Assembly (NCBI GenBank): GCA_964369465.1 | Contig: CAYJEX010000003.1 | Location: 26,341 to 90,340, forward strand | Origin: CAYJHC01 sp964369465 | GTDB lineage: Bacteria; Bacillota; Clostridia; Peptostreptococcales; Anaerovoracaceae | DNA: 64,000 nucleotides | Reading direction: 5' to 3' | Shown here: positions 36,872-45,368 of the stretch, piece by piece | How positions within the stretch are numbered: position 1 is the stretch's first letter | Layout: each line of letters opens with the position of its first letter | Notes under the pieces: generated by a model | The model's database searches: none | What the model was told of the DNA's origin: nothing | What the model saw: the letters and a program-made list of their open reading frames with translations, nothing else | Program-made: the position numbers and the translations under genes

Positions 36872-38251
36872 TTAATATTTATTCTCTTGAAGATGTTTAA
36901 CTCTTCTATCTAATATTTTGTTTATTTTTATTTTAAATGTAATATATGTAATTGTTGCAGCCAAAATATCTGCAACAGGTTCTGCTAAAAAAACAGCAAA
37001 CACTTTATCAGAGATAAACAATGGAAATATAAGAGCAAAAGGAATAAGTAAAAATATTTTTCTTGTCATTGCCAAAAGTAATGACACCTTTGCTTGGCCA
37101 AGTGCAACAAATGTTTGCTGACATGAAAATTGTATTCCTAATGCAAATGTCCCTGCCATAAATATCCGAATTGCCCAAACGCACATTTCCATTAATTCTT
37201 TTTCATCTGAAAAAAGTTTGATGAAAAACTCAGGAAAAATCATTATTGTAAGCCACAAAACAATTGTATATGTCACTGCAGCTCTGAATATATATTTAAA
37301 TGCCTTTTTAATTCTGTCAATGTTTCCTGCACCAAAATTATAGCTAATTATAGGTTGCCCTGCAATTGTAATTCCAAATATTGGCATAGTCATAAATTGC
37401 ATTACGCTTCCAATTATTGTCATAACTGCTACTGCACTATCTCCTCCATATGCTTGTAAAGAAGTATTTAATACTAACATAACTAAGCTTTCAGTACTTT
37501 GCATTACAAAAGGTGCTAATCCTAAAGAAATAATTGATATAAATATATATTTTTTTATTTTCATATTTTTATATATAATTTTAACTTTACTTCTTTTTGA
37601 TAGCAAGAATAACAAAGCCCATGTAGCTGATATACATTGTGAAATTAAAGTTGCTAGTGCAGCTCCTTGAACACCCATATCAAGAAGAAAAATAAAGATG
37701 GGATCTAAAATAATATTTAATACACCACCTATTATAACTGTTATCATCGCCGTTTTTGCAAAACCTTGTGATGAAATATATGGGTTTAATCCTAAAGTGA
37801 TTTGTACAAATATTGTTCCTAATAAGTATATATCTAAATATTCTGTTCCATAGTGTACAGTAATGTTTGAAGCACCAAATAATAACAGGAATTGTTCTCC
37901 GAAAATAAGAAAGATTACTGTAAGGGAAGTTGACATAATAATTATTATCGCAAACGCATTTCCAAGTATTCTTTCTGCTTCGTTATAGTTTCCTTCTCCC
38001 ATTTTTATTGCCATCCTAGGTGCTCCTCCCGCACCTATAAGTGCAGCAAATGCAGAGATGAGCATAATAATTGGAAATGTTACTCCAACTCCTGTTAAAG
38101 CGACTTCTCCAACTTCTGGAATTCTTGCAATGAATATTCTATCCACAATATTATATAACGCATTTATCATTTGCGCTGTAATTGAAGGAAGTGCCAATCT
38201 TATCAGCAACCATTTTACATTATCCTTCCCAAGATCGATTTTTTTTGACAC
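36872..38251 (-). CDS. MATE-family efflux transporter
   Basis: A 459-aa protein with about 12 membrane segments in two repeats, beginning VKWLLIRLALPSITAQMINALYNIVDRIFIARIP and with the second-half marker AGQPIISYNFGAGN. MATE pumps export cationic drugs or metabolites using Na+ or H+ gradients. It is 35 bp upstream of the LysO pair on the same strand. The substrate is unknown. Confidence 0.92.
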   Translation of the reverse strand: MSKKIDLGKDNVKWLLIRLALPSITAQMINALYNIVDRIFIARIPEVGEVALTGVGVTFPIIMLISAFAALIGAGGAPRMAIKMGEGNYNEAERILGNAFAIIIIMSTSLTVIFLIFGEQFLLLFGASNITVHYGTEYLDIYLLGTIFVQITLGLNPYISSQGFAKTAMITVIIGGVLNIILDPIFIFLLDMGVQGAALATLISQCISATWALLFLLSKRSKVKIIYKNMKIKKYIFISIISLGLAPFVMQSTESLVMLVLNTSLQAYGGDSAVAVMTIIGSVMQFMTMPIFGITIAGQPIISYNFGAGNIDRIKKAFKYIFRAAVTYTIVLWLTIMIFPEFFIKLFSDEKELMEMCVWAIRIFMAGTFALGIQFSCQQTFVALGQAKVSLLLAMTRKIFLLIPFALIFPLFISDKVFAVFLAEPVADILAATITYITFKIKINKILDRRVKHLQENKY

Positions 38252-38294
38252 TCTTCCCCCTATGTTTTCTAATCTTCATCTGTTCTTTTTCATG

Positions 38295-38328
38295 AAATCA
38301 GGAATGCTATTACACGCATTCCTGATTT
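38295..38328 (-). terminator. Hairpin terminator after 4-hydroxybutyrate dehydrogenase
   Basis: A perfect 13-bp inverted repeat (38295-38307 with 38316-38328) with an 8-nt loop. It lies between the dehydrogenase gene and the MATE gene. The U-tract is weak on both strands. Confidence 0.6.
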
Positions 38329-38361
38329 ATTGTTGAATATTTTTTGTTTGTATTCATTAAA

Positions 38362-39486
38362 TTAGTATAGGTTTGCAAAAATTTCTCTAATTTCCGAATC
38401 CTCTAAAAATACATAGTTATTCCCTAAAAGTCTTTGTTGATTATCCACTGTTGATTTAGTGAATTCATCGATTTGTGCTTCTGTCATTCCATATTCACTC
38501 AATTTTTTCTTTGATAGAATTTGATTCAAGAAATTTTCGAGTTCATCATAAACAACATCTTCTGAGCACCCTAGAATGTCAGAGAATATTTTATTTGCTT
38601 GTACTATTTTACCATTAGGGTTCTTTCTCATATACATTTTAAATACTTCAGTAAAGAATGCGTAATTTGCTTCTCCGTGAGCAACATGGAAAGCTCCGCC
38701 TATTGAATATGATAAAGCATGAACTGCAGCACAACCAGCGTTTCCAAATGCAATACCTGCATAGCAAGATGCTAATGCAAAATCATTTAAATATGGTGCT
38801 CTATTATCTTTTGTATTTCCACCAGCAGCTATTATTTTTTTATATCCATCCATAATTATTTCGATTGCTTTTAACGAATACATTTCTGTAAATGGAGTTG
38901 CTTTAGGAGATAAAAATGATTCTATAGCATGTATCAAGGCATCTATTGAACTTGTTGAGAAGACATAGTCTGGAAGTCCTGCTAATGATTCTGGGATTAG
39001 AACAGCTATATCAGCATACGTTGCATCAACTGCCAAGCCTTTTTTTACTTTATCTTCAACTAATTCTGCAATTGTAACATTAGTTACTTCAGAACCTGTT
39101 CCGCATGTAGTTGGAACTACAATTAGATTTTTTATTTTCTTTGCCTTTGTTGGATCTCTAAATAATTCAATCGATTTCGATGGAACATCTAAAGCAAGTA
39201 CTTTACAAATATCTACAATTGTACCACCACCAAATGCAACTATTCTTTCAAATTCATATTTATCCATTTCAATTTTCATCTTGTCAATCATTTGATCTGA
39301 TGGCTCGCCTTTACCAAAGTTTTCTTGATAAATCACAGGAATATCTATTCCTAATGGTTTTACATATGGATCATACATCCACTGGTTAGTTACAAGAATA
39401 TCTCCCTTACCTAATTTGAACTCTTCATTAAAATCTTTGAATGTTTCAAAATGAAATATTTTAGGTACTACTCTAAGTGCTTGCAT
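38362..39486 (-). CDS. 4hbD: 4-hydroxybutyrate dehydrogenase (iron-type alcohol dehydrogenase)
   Basis: A 374-aa group III (Fe-type) alcohol dehydrogenase that interconverts succinate semialdehyde and 4-hydroxybutyrate with NADH. Visible are VAFGGGTIVDICKVLAL (NAD site), VPTTCGTGSEVTN and metal ligands in SIDALIHAIE, AVHALSYSIGG and VAHGEANYAFF. It aligns well with my memory of C. kluyveri 4HbD (371 aa). It is 111 bp downstream of the CoA transferase, with a hairpin between. GGGAG precedes the ATG. Confidence 0.9.
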   Translation of the reverse strand: MQALRVVPKIFHFETFKDFNEEFKLGKGDILVTNQWMYDPYVKPLGIDIPVIYQENFGKGEPSDQMIDKMKIEMDKYEFERIVAFGGGTIVDICKVLALDVPSKSIELFRDPTKAKKIKNLIVVPTTCGTGSEVTNVTIAELVEDKVKKGLAVDATYADIAVLIPESLAGLPDYVFSTSSIDALIHAIESFLSPKATPFTEMYSLKAIEIIMDGYKKIIAAGGNTKDNRAPYLNDFALASCYAGIAFGNAGCAAVHALSYSIGGAFHVAHGEANYAFFTEVFKMYMRKNPNGKIVQANKIFSDILGCSEDVVYDELENFLNQILSKKKLSEYGMTEAQIDEFTKSTVDNQQRLLGNNYVFLEDSEIREIFANLY

Positions 39487-39510
39487 AATTTTTCTCCCTT
39501 CAAATTTTTA

Positions 39511-39544
39511 TTTTTGACTGTTTAAACATATTTTCAGTCAAAAA
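39511..39544 (-). terminator. Intercistronic hairpin between CoA transferase and dehydrogenase genes
   Basis: A perfect 10-bp inverted repeat, TTTTTGACTG/CAGTCAAAAA (39511-39520 with 39535-39544), with a 14-nt loop. There is no good U-tract on the minus strand, so partial termination or RNA processing is as likely as full termination. Confidence 0.5.
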
Positions 39545-39597
39545 TCATAAGTAAATATATTTTTATTTTTCTATTAAAACAAAGAATCAATCATTAT

Positions 39598-40914
39598 CTA
39601 AAATTCTGCATTGAAACGTTTTTTGAATTCTTCTTTAAGCCCTTCCCTAAAATCAGGATGTGCTATATTTATTAATCCTCTAGCTCTGTCTTTTAATGTC
39701 ACACCCCTCATTCTTGCTATGCCATACTCCGTAACAATATAATCTGAATCACATCGAGATGTAGTAACAGCAGCACCATGTGCAATAAAAGGAACTATTT
39801 TTGAAACTTTCGAACCATCTTTTAATGTTGCAGAAGATGGCATAGCAATAATTGCAACTCCTTCTCCATCTTTTGACATAGCTACACCTCTAACGAAATC
39901 AACTTGTCCACCAACGCCTGAAAATTGTCTTGTCCCAATACTATCTGACACAATTTGCCCCATAAAATCCACTTCTAAACAAGCATTAATCGAAACCATT
40001 TTGCTATTCTCTGCAATTACCATAGGGTGGTTAACATAATCAACAGGATGCAATTCTACAAAATCATTGTCTCTAGCAAAATCATATAGTCTTTTTGTCC
40101 CCATCAAAAATGTAACAATCATTTTATTAGGATGTAATGCTTTTTTTGTATTATTAATTACACCTTTTTCATACAAATCTACAACCCCATCTGAAATCAT
40201 TTCAGAGTGTATTCCTAAATCTTTTTTATCGCCCAGTTGTGCAAGAACTGCATCAGGAATTGCTCCAATTCCTAATTGAAGTGTTGCTCCATCTGGAACT
40301 AATGTCGCACAATTTTTACCTATCGCAGTTTCAACTTCTCCAATTTTAGGCAAAGGAATTTCTGGTAATGGTCTGTTTGATTCTACAATTTTAGTCATTT
40401 CTGAAACGTGAATCTTAGTTTCTCCTACAGTAAATGGTACTTGATCATTTACTTGTACCAAAACTTTTTTTGCAGATTTAACACCTTGCATACTATAATC
40501 GCACGAAACTCCAATAGAGCAAAACCCTTCTTCATTTGGGGAAGAAACCATAACCATCATTATATCTACTGGAAAAATATTTCTTTTCATATTAATAGGA
40601 ACTTCATGAAAGAAAATAGGAACAAATTCTCCATGTCCTTGTTCTATAGACTTTCTTGTACTTCCGCTACAAAACCATCCTTCAAATCTAAAGTTATCTT
40701 TATACTCAGGTTTAGAATATTCTCCTTTTCCTAATGTTACCATATGCGAAACAGTAACATTATTATATGCTGAAGCATTTTCAACCATAGCATCCACTAA
40801 TGCATCTGGCTCTGCTACAGCATGAGCAAATACCACTCTATCCCCTGATTTAATTTCTTGTACAGCTTCTGCAGGTGTACATAATTTTTCTTGGTATATT
40901 TTTTTCCAATCCAA
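39598..40914 (-). CDS. abfT: 4-hydroxybutyrate CoA-transferase
   Basis: A 438-aa class I CoA transferase that moves CoA from acetyl-CoA (or butyryl-CoA) to 4-hydroxybutyrate. The catalytic Glu is at 238 (LGIHSEMISDGVVDLYE), the same number as in the C. aminobutyricum enzyme, whose length (438) also matches. The start is a TTG at 40914 giving (M)DWKKIYQ, 8 nt after AGGAGG. A TTG two codons earlier is too close to that site. The upstream 87-aa gene ends 2 nt before this start. Confidence 0.93.
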   Translation of the reverse strand: MDWKKIYQEKLCTPAEAVQEIKSGDRVVFAHAVAEPDALVDAMVENASAYNNVTVSHMVTLGKGEYSKPEYKDNFRFEGWFCSGSTRKSIEQGHGEFVPIFFHEVPINMKRNIFPVDIMMVMVSSPNEEGFCSIGVSCDYSMQGVKSAKKVLVQVNDQVPFTVGETKIHVSEMTKIVESNRPLPEIPLPKIGEVETAIGKNCATLVPDGATLQLGIGAIPDAVLAQLGDKKDLGIHSEMISDGVVDLYEKGVINNTKKALHPNKMIVTFLMGTKRLYDFARDNDFVELHPVDYVNHPMVIAENSKMVSINACLEVDFMGQIVSDSIGTRQFSGVGGQVDFVRGVAMSKDGEGVAIIAMPSSATLKDGSKVSKIVPFIAHGAAVTTSRCDSDYIVTEYGIARMRGVTLKDRARGLINIAHPDFREGLKEEFKKRFNAEF

Positions 40915-40916
40915 CT

Positions 40917-41180
40917 TCAAATCCTCCTATTTATTTCTCTTATCAGATTATCAACTTGTTCTTCATTATATATTTTATATATAATTCCAGCAACATTATA
41001 CTGTTCATAAGAAGCACAATTATTTGAACATCCACCTATAACTAATAAATGGTCGTATTTCATTTCTTCTTTTACATATTCGAAAGATACATTCTTACAT
41101 TTTTCTTTGATGTATTCCAATATTTTTTTTCTATTATATCTAGGATTACAACCACCACAAAATTTTATTCCAACATTCAT
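40917..41180 (-). CDS. Small Cys-motif protein in the 4-hydroxybutyrate cluster
   Basis: An 87-aa soluble protein with CGGCNPRYNRKKI at the N-terminus (Cys 8 and 11) and IGGCSNNCASYEQ near 48-56. A basic stretch follows the first CxxC. The four cysteines suggest a metal or Fe-S site, or a redox role. It ends 2 nt before the CoA transferase start, so it is translationally linked to it. I recall similar small proteins beside CoA transferases in clostridia but know no proven function. A role in maturing or protecting the [4Fe-4S] dehydratase is a guess. Confidence 0.7.
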   Translation of the reverse strand: MNVGIKFCGGCNPRYNRKKILEYIKEKCKNVSFEYVKEEMKYDHLLVIGGCSNNCASYEQYNVAGIIYKIYNEEQVDNLIREINRRI

Positions 41181-41212
41181 AATATCATCTCAAACACATT
41201 AATTTAAATATA

Positions 41213-41235
41213 GCCGCCAAGCTATACTTAGCGGC
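41213..41235 (-). terminator. Hairpin terminator after 4-hydroxybutyryl-CoA dehydratase
   Basis: A 9-bp GC-rich stem (41213-41221 with 41227-41235, one G-U on the minus strand) with a 5-nt loop. It lies between the dehydratase and the small Cys-motif gene and may partially separate them. Confidence 0.6.
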
Positions 41236-41246
41236 CTTTAGATAGA

Positions 41247-42722
41247 CTAATTTTTTATTCCAGCAATAGCCTTAGCCAACTCTTTTTTAGCTGATATGTT
41301 TCCTTGGCGCGAAATCATTATTCTTTGAGCTTGAGGCGAGCCTGCTCCATGCATTGACTCTGTTCTATACCCAACAGCTGACGCACCCAAACATATATTT
41401 TCTAAGAATCTTAATATTCTCATTCTATCTTCAGTTGTACATGACGGTGATGCTGCAAAGAATTTATTGCATATGTCTCCTACAGTTTCTCCATTTTTGC
41501 CAACTACTAAATCCGATTTAAAATCAGATTCAGCTGGCATTGTAACCATTAATCCACCGGCAATATCTTCAGCCAATCTTACTATTTCATAAGGGAATCT
41601 TGTAACATTTTGTTTACATACATTTGCCAATAGTAAGTCAATTTGGAAGTTTCCTGCTGCAGTTGGATATCCTTCTGCTGAGCATGCAATACCGCAACAA
41701 TATAAAGTTTCATTTAAATGAGTCATTTCAATAAGTTTATCTTTAATATGAGATGCTTTATGCGCTCCATTATAATCTGCTGCAAGTGCTGCTGCACCAA
41801 TAATTACATCTCCTACACCAACTTTACATCCACCATATGATTGTCTGTGATAGCCTGCAAATCTTTCAACCATCATTCCTGCAAATTCATATTCCCCACA
41901 CAAGAAAATCATATCATTAGGAATAAATACATTATCAAATACTACAAGTGCTTCTTGTCCGCCAAACTGTTTGTTTCCTAAATCAACATCAGCACCTTCT
42001 TCTAATTTTCTTGTATCGCATGATTGTCTGCCATATATCATAAATATACCTTCAGCATCTGATGGGCATGCAAACGAAACAGCATAATCTTTATCTTCTT
42101 CTCCCATAGCCATTGTAGGCATGATAATATGGTCATGCGAATTAATTGAACCTGTTTGATGAGCTTTAGCTCCTCTAACAATAATTCCATCATCTCTTCT
42201 TTCAACAATTCTCAAAAATAAATCTGGATCAGCTTGCTTAGAAGGTGATAATCCTCTATCTCCTTTAGGATCTGTCATAGCACCATCAACTGTCAAGTCA
42301 TTTTCTTGAACATATTTTAAATATTTATTAAAATTTTCATGATATTTAGTTCCATATTTTTGGTCAATTTCATATGTTGTTGAAAACACAGCATTGAACG
42401 CATCCATACCAACGCATCTTTGAAAACACGATGCTGTTTTTTGTCCTAGTAATCTTTGCATTTTTACTTTTTTTCTTAAATCATCTGTACTCTGGTGAAG
42501 ATGGGCAAACCTATTTACTGTTTCTCCTGTCAAAGAAGACTTCGCAGTCATAAGATCCGAATATTCTGGATCATGTGCTAAATCATAAGTTATAGCAACA
42601 CAATTTATTGAAGGTTTGATTATTGGATGATCTACCCAATTTTCGATTTCCTCTCCAAACATGTACACTCTTGTTTTAAGTTTTCTTAAACTTTCAATAT
42701 ACTCTTTTCCTGTCATCAACAT
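41247..42722 (-). CDS. abfD: 4-hydroxybutyryl-CoA dehydratase / vinylacetyl-CoA delta-isomerase
   Basis: A 491-aa flavin and [4Fe-4S] enzyme that dehydrates 4-hydroxybutyryl-CoA to crotonyl-CoA through a ketyl radical. The cluster ligands known from C. aminobutyricum are at identical numbers: Cys99 and Cys103 (ASCFQRC), His292 and Cys299 (YHRQSYGGC). The N-terminus MLMTGKEYIESLRKL also matches. The ATG at 42722 has AGGAGA upstream; a longer reading to 42842 runs through the promoter (TTGCAA-18-TATAAT, 42802-42831). Oxygen sensitivity is expected. Confidence 0.97.
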   Translation of the reverse strand: MLMTGKEYIESLRKLKTRVYMFGEEIENWVDHPIIKPSINCVAITYDLAHDPEYSDLMTAKSSLTGETVNRFAHLHQSTDDLRKKVKMQRLLGQKTASCFQRCVGMDAFNAVFSTTYEIDQKYGTKYHENFNKYLKYVQENDLTVDGAMTDPKGDRGLSPSKQADPDLFLRIVERRDDGIIVRGAKAHQTGSINSHDHIIMPTMAMGEEDKDYAVSFACPSDAEGIFMIYGRQSCDTRKLEEGADVDLGNKQFGGQEALVVFDNVFIPNDMIFLCGEYEFAGMMVERFAGYHRQSYGGCKVGVGDVIIGAAALAADYNGAHKASHIKDKLIEMTHLNETLYCCGIACSAEGYPTAAGNFQIDLLLANVCKQNVTRFPYEIVRLAEDIAGGLMVTMPAESDFKSDLVVGKNGETVGDICNKFFAASPSCTTEDRMRILRFLENICLGASAVGYRTESMHGAGSPQAQRIMISRQGNISAKKELAKAIAGIKN

Positions 42723-42801
42723 GATCTTCTCTCCTTTTCTATATACATTGACTATATAATATATAATTAAGACTTTCCTAAAGCCCTTTTTTCTATATAT
42801 A

Positions 42802-42831
42802 ATTATATCATAAATTTGACAAATATTGCAA
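42802..42831 (-). promoter_or_regulatory. SigA-type promoter of abfD
   Basis: TTGCAA (42826-42831), an 18-bp spacer and TATAAT (42802-42807) on the minus strand, about 80 bp before the abfD start codon. Confidence 0.55.
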
Positions 42832-42905
42832 ACTTTAGACACAATTTAATTTGTTTTTTCATAAATTATTTCTTAATAAAAAATCTACTTACTTAGAAGC
42901 AGATT

Positions 42906-43181
42906 CTAGATTTTTAAAATTTTTTTTGCCATATCAAGCAGATCTTCACTAACACTATTGTCTAGTTTTACATCTTTGATATCTGGCAATTCTTTCATAA
43001 GAATTGCTTTAACAATATCTTCCATAGTTCCTTGCGCAGAAGGGCAAGTTGCACATGCACCTACTAATTTAACCCAAGCAATTCCATCTTCATATTCTGT
43101 CAATACTGCTCCTCCATGATGTTGTTCAAGCACTGGGTCGACTTTTTCTTTTAATACTTTGTTTATCTTTTCTTTTTCCAT
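42906..43181 (-). CDS. NifU C-terminal-domain (Nfu-type) Fe-S scaffold protein
   Basis: A 91-aa protein with the Nfu CxxC in GACATCPSAQGTMEDIVKA (Cys about 43 and 46), the site that holds a [4Fe-4S] cluster for delivery to apo-enzymes. Being just upstream of abfD, whose product needs a [4Fe-4S] cluster, it is a natural candidate to serve that enzyme; that link is inference. GGGGAAG precedes the ATG. Confidence 0.88.
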   Translation of the reverse strand: MEKEKINKVLKEKVDPVLEQHHGGAVLTEYEDGIAWVKLVGACATCPSAQGTMEDIVKAILMKELPDIKDVKLDNSVSEDLLDMAKKILKI

Positions 43182-43252
43182 TTCTTCCCCTATCTTTGTT
43201 AAATTTACGATTTTATTTTATCATAACTCAAGTTAACAAAACAACAATTGTA

Positions 43253-44479
43253 TCATTTTCTAATTCTTGATTTTGTCGAGTATAGATAATATGACAATTG
43301 AACCAATGTAAGTCCTATTATTACGAAAACAATATATATATAATACGTAGGAACATATGAACCTATCGAGTCAAATATCACTCCGGGAATAATTCCACCT
43401 ACAGTTGCCCCTAACACAAGCATTGCTTGAAAAAAACTCAATGACCTTGTGTAATATTGTGGTTGAAATAAATCCGATGTCCATATCGACACACATATCG
43501 TCCCAATAGGGGCTCCAAAGCCAACAAATATAGCAAATAATATTGGTGTAAAAATTCCACCATCAATTAAAAATACCATCAAAATTGCCATTGCCCATAT
43601 TCCACCAATTATAAAATTGCTTTTTATTATTCCAATTTTATCTATTAAAATTCCTGCAACAATATTTCCTGGAATACCTGCTGCACCGTATACAGAGATA
43701 ATTATTGATGTGAATATCGGATCATATCCGAGCGATAGCAAAAGTGGTGCTATATGCCCAAATGTAGGCGCTATAGTAAATCCAAGCAGTAGGCATGAAG
43801 CTGAAATCGCAATAAATCGTTTTGAAAAATAGTTTGGCTTCTCCTGAACAATTGCTGTGGAAACTGATTTTTCATTAAAACCATATGGTTTCATCCCTTT
43901 ATCTGAAGGAAAGTTTTTTACAATAAGGAACACACAAATTGCAATTATCATCGAAAAAATAGATTGGCTTAACAATGCTATTTCCAAATTTGTACCTTCC
44001 ATTATCAATGTAGCGATTGGCGATAAAATAAATGTTGATATCCCTGTTGCTGCAGTTGCAAAACCTAATGCCATACCATTTTTTTTATCAAACCATCTGG
44101 AAATCAAAATAGAAACAGGAATCATTGCAAAAGAACCATATCCTGCTCCAATAATAAATGTTCCTACTAATAATAGTAAATAATTTCCAGCACACATCAA
44201 TATGAAATACCCAACTGAAATTAATAAACCAGCAAACAACGCTATTCTCCTAACAGAATACTTACTGTATAAGGAAGAAGATATAAAAATCGCAATTAGA
44301 CCTGCTAAAGTAATCATACTTATCAATGATGAACTTTGAGTTCTATTAAGATCAATTTTATCTGCTAAAGGGTCAATAAATATCGAAAAGGTATTAAATG
44401 CTATTCCTATACTTGAAAAAAGCATAAGTCCACAAGCGATAGTAATCACCCATCCATAATGAAAGCTATTTTTTGCCAT
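43253..44479 (-). CDS. MFS transporter, OxlT-like (organic acid)
   Basis: A 408-aa, 12-helix major facilitator beginning FHYGWVITIACGLMLFSSIGIAFNTFSIFIDPLA, the hallmark start of the oxalate/formate antiporter-like group. It closely resembles the MFS gene at 45.4-46.6 kb (same start and the loop KPYGF/KPYGY), so the two are paralogues. Last in an overlapping MFS-EamA-MFS operon next to the 4-hydroxybutyrate genes. It may carry 4-hydroxybutyrate, 4-aminobutyrate, succinate or butyrate; the substrate is inferred only. Confidence 0.85.
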   Translation of the reverse strand: MAKNSFHYGWVITIACGLMLFSSIGIAFNTFSIFIDPLADKIDLNRTQSSSLISMITLAGLIAIFISSSLYSKYSVRRIALFAGLLISVGYFILMCAGNYLLLLVGTFIIGAGYGSFAMIPVSILISRWFDKKNGMALGFATAATGISTFILSPIATLIMEGTNLEIALLSQSIFSMIIAICVFLIVKNFPSDKGMKPYGFNEKSVSTAIVQEKPNYFSKRFIAISASCLLLGFTIAPTFGHIAPLLLSLGYDPIFTSIIISVYGAAGIPGNIVAGILIDKIGIIKSNFIIGGIWAMAILMVFLIDGGIFTPILFAIFVGFGAPIGTICVSIWTSDLFQPQYYTRSLSFFQAMLVLGATVGGIIPGVIFDSIGSYVPTYYIYIVFVIIGLTLVQLSYYLYSTKSRIRK

Positions 44480-45368
44480 AGTTCACTCCAATTATTCCAA
44501 TAATCATAAATGCTGTACCTAAAAAAGTACTAAATGTTGCTGCTTCACCTAATATAAGAATTCCTAAAACTACGCCTGTTACTGTTGTTCCACTCAAAAC
44601 AATAGCACTTGCAGAATGGACAGGTAAATTAGCTAAAGCATAATTAAATGATACAAATCCACAAAACGAACTAAGAATTCCAAGATACGCAACTTCTATA
44701 AAGTAATCCATACTTCCATATATTGTAGTATAAGTTTCAATACCAAATCCGCAAATAAAATTCAAGGAATTAAAAACTATACTTCCAACTATAGTCATTA
44801 CATATGTAATTTCAAATGACGAATATTTTGAAGAATACTTGCTGACAGAGCCAGAATATATAGCTCCAACTAGCACCGCTGCCAAAAGGACGAAATATCC
44901 CGTAATGTTTCCTCCGACTTTGAAATTTCCACCAAACAAAGTCATAATAATTACTCCTGCAAAAGAAAGAATAATACAAAGAATTTGAAGCAATGTTACT
45001 TTTTGTTTTAAAAATACTCCTGCTACAATTAGCGCAACTATAGGTGCAAGTGCAAGAAAAACAGAACCTTCAGATGCTGTCGTCATAGCTACTCCTGAAA
45101 CTTCTAAGCTACCATATATACATGGTTGTATTATTCCAATTATTAACAAAACACCTATATCTTTTTTATTATACCTCACTTTAACAATTTTTAATAATAT
45201 GAAAAACGACATTACTATAAGTGCCAATATAAGCCTTGTTGCCATTAGTTGGATCATATGAATTTCACTCGTTATATCTTTAATAACGACCATAGATCCA
45301 CCCCATATTAATGCGGCAATCACTCCCAGAAAATATGCAAGCATTGTTTTTTTCTTATTATTTTTCAT
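44466..45368 (-). CDS. EamA-family (DMT) permease
   Basis: A 300-aa, 10-helix drug/metabolite transporter with two EamA repeats (FLGVIAALIWGGSMVVIKDI near the start; FVSFNYALANLPVHSASAIVLSGTTVTGVVLG in the second). It overlaps its neighbours by 14 and 11 bp. Members export amino acids or other metabolites. Its place between two related MFS genes suggests a shared physiological task. Confidence 0.87.
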   Translation of the reverse strand: MKNNKKKTMLAYFLGVIAALIWGGSMVVIKDITSEIHMIQLMATRLILALIVMSFFILLKIVKVRYNKKDIGVLLIIGIIQPCIYGSLEVSGVAMTTASEGSVFLALAPIVALIVAGVFLKQKVTLLQILCIILSFAGVIIMTLFGGNFKVGGNITGYFVLLAAVLVGAIYSGSVSKYSSKYSSFEITYVMTIVGSIVFNSLNFICGFGIETYTTIYGSMDYFIEVAYLGILSSFCGFVSFNYALANLPVHSASAIVLSGTTVTGVVLGILILGEAATFSTFLGTAFMIIGIIGVNYGKK

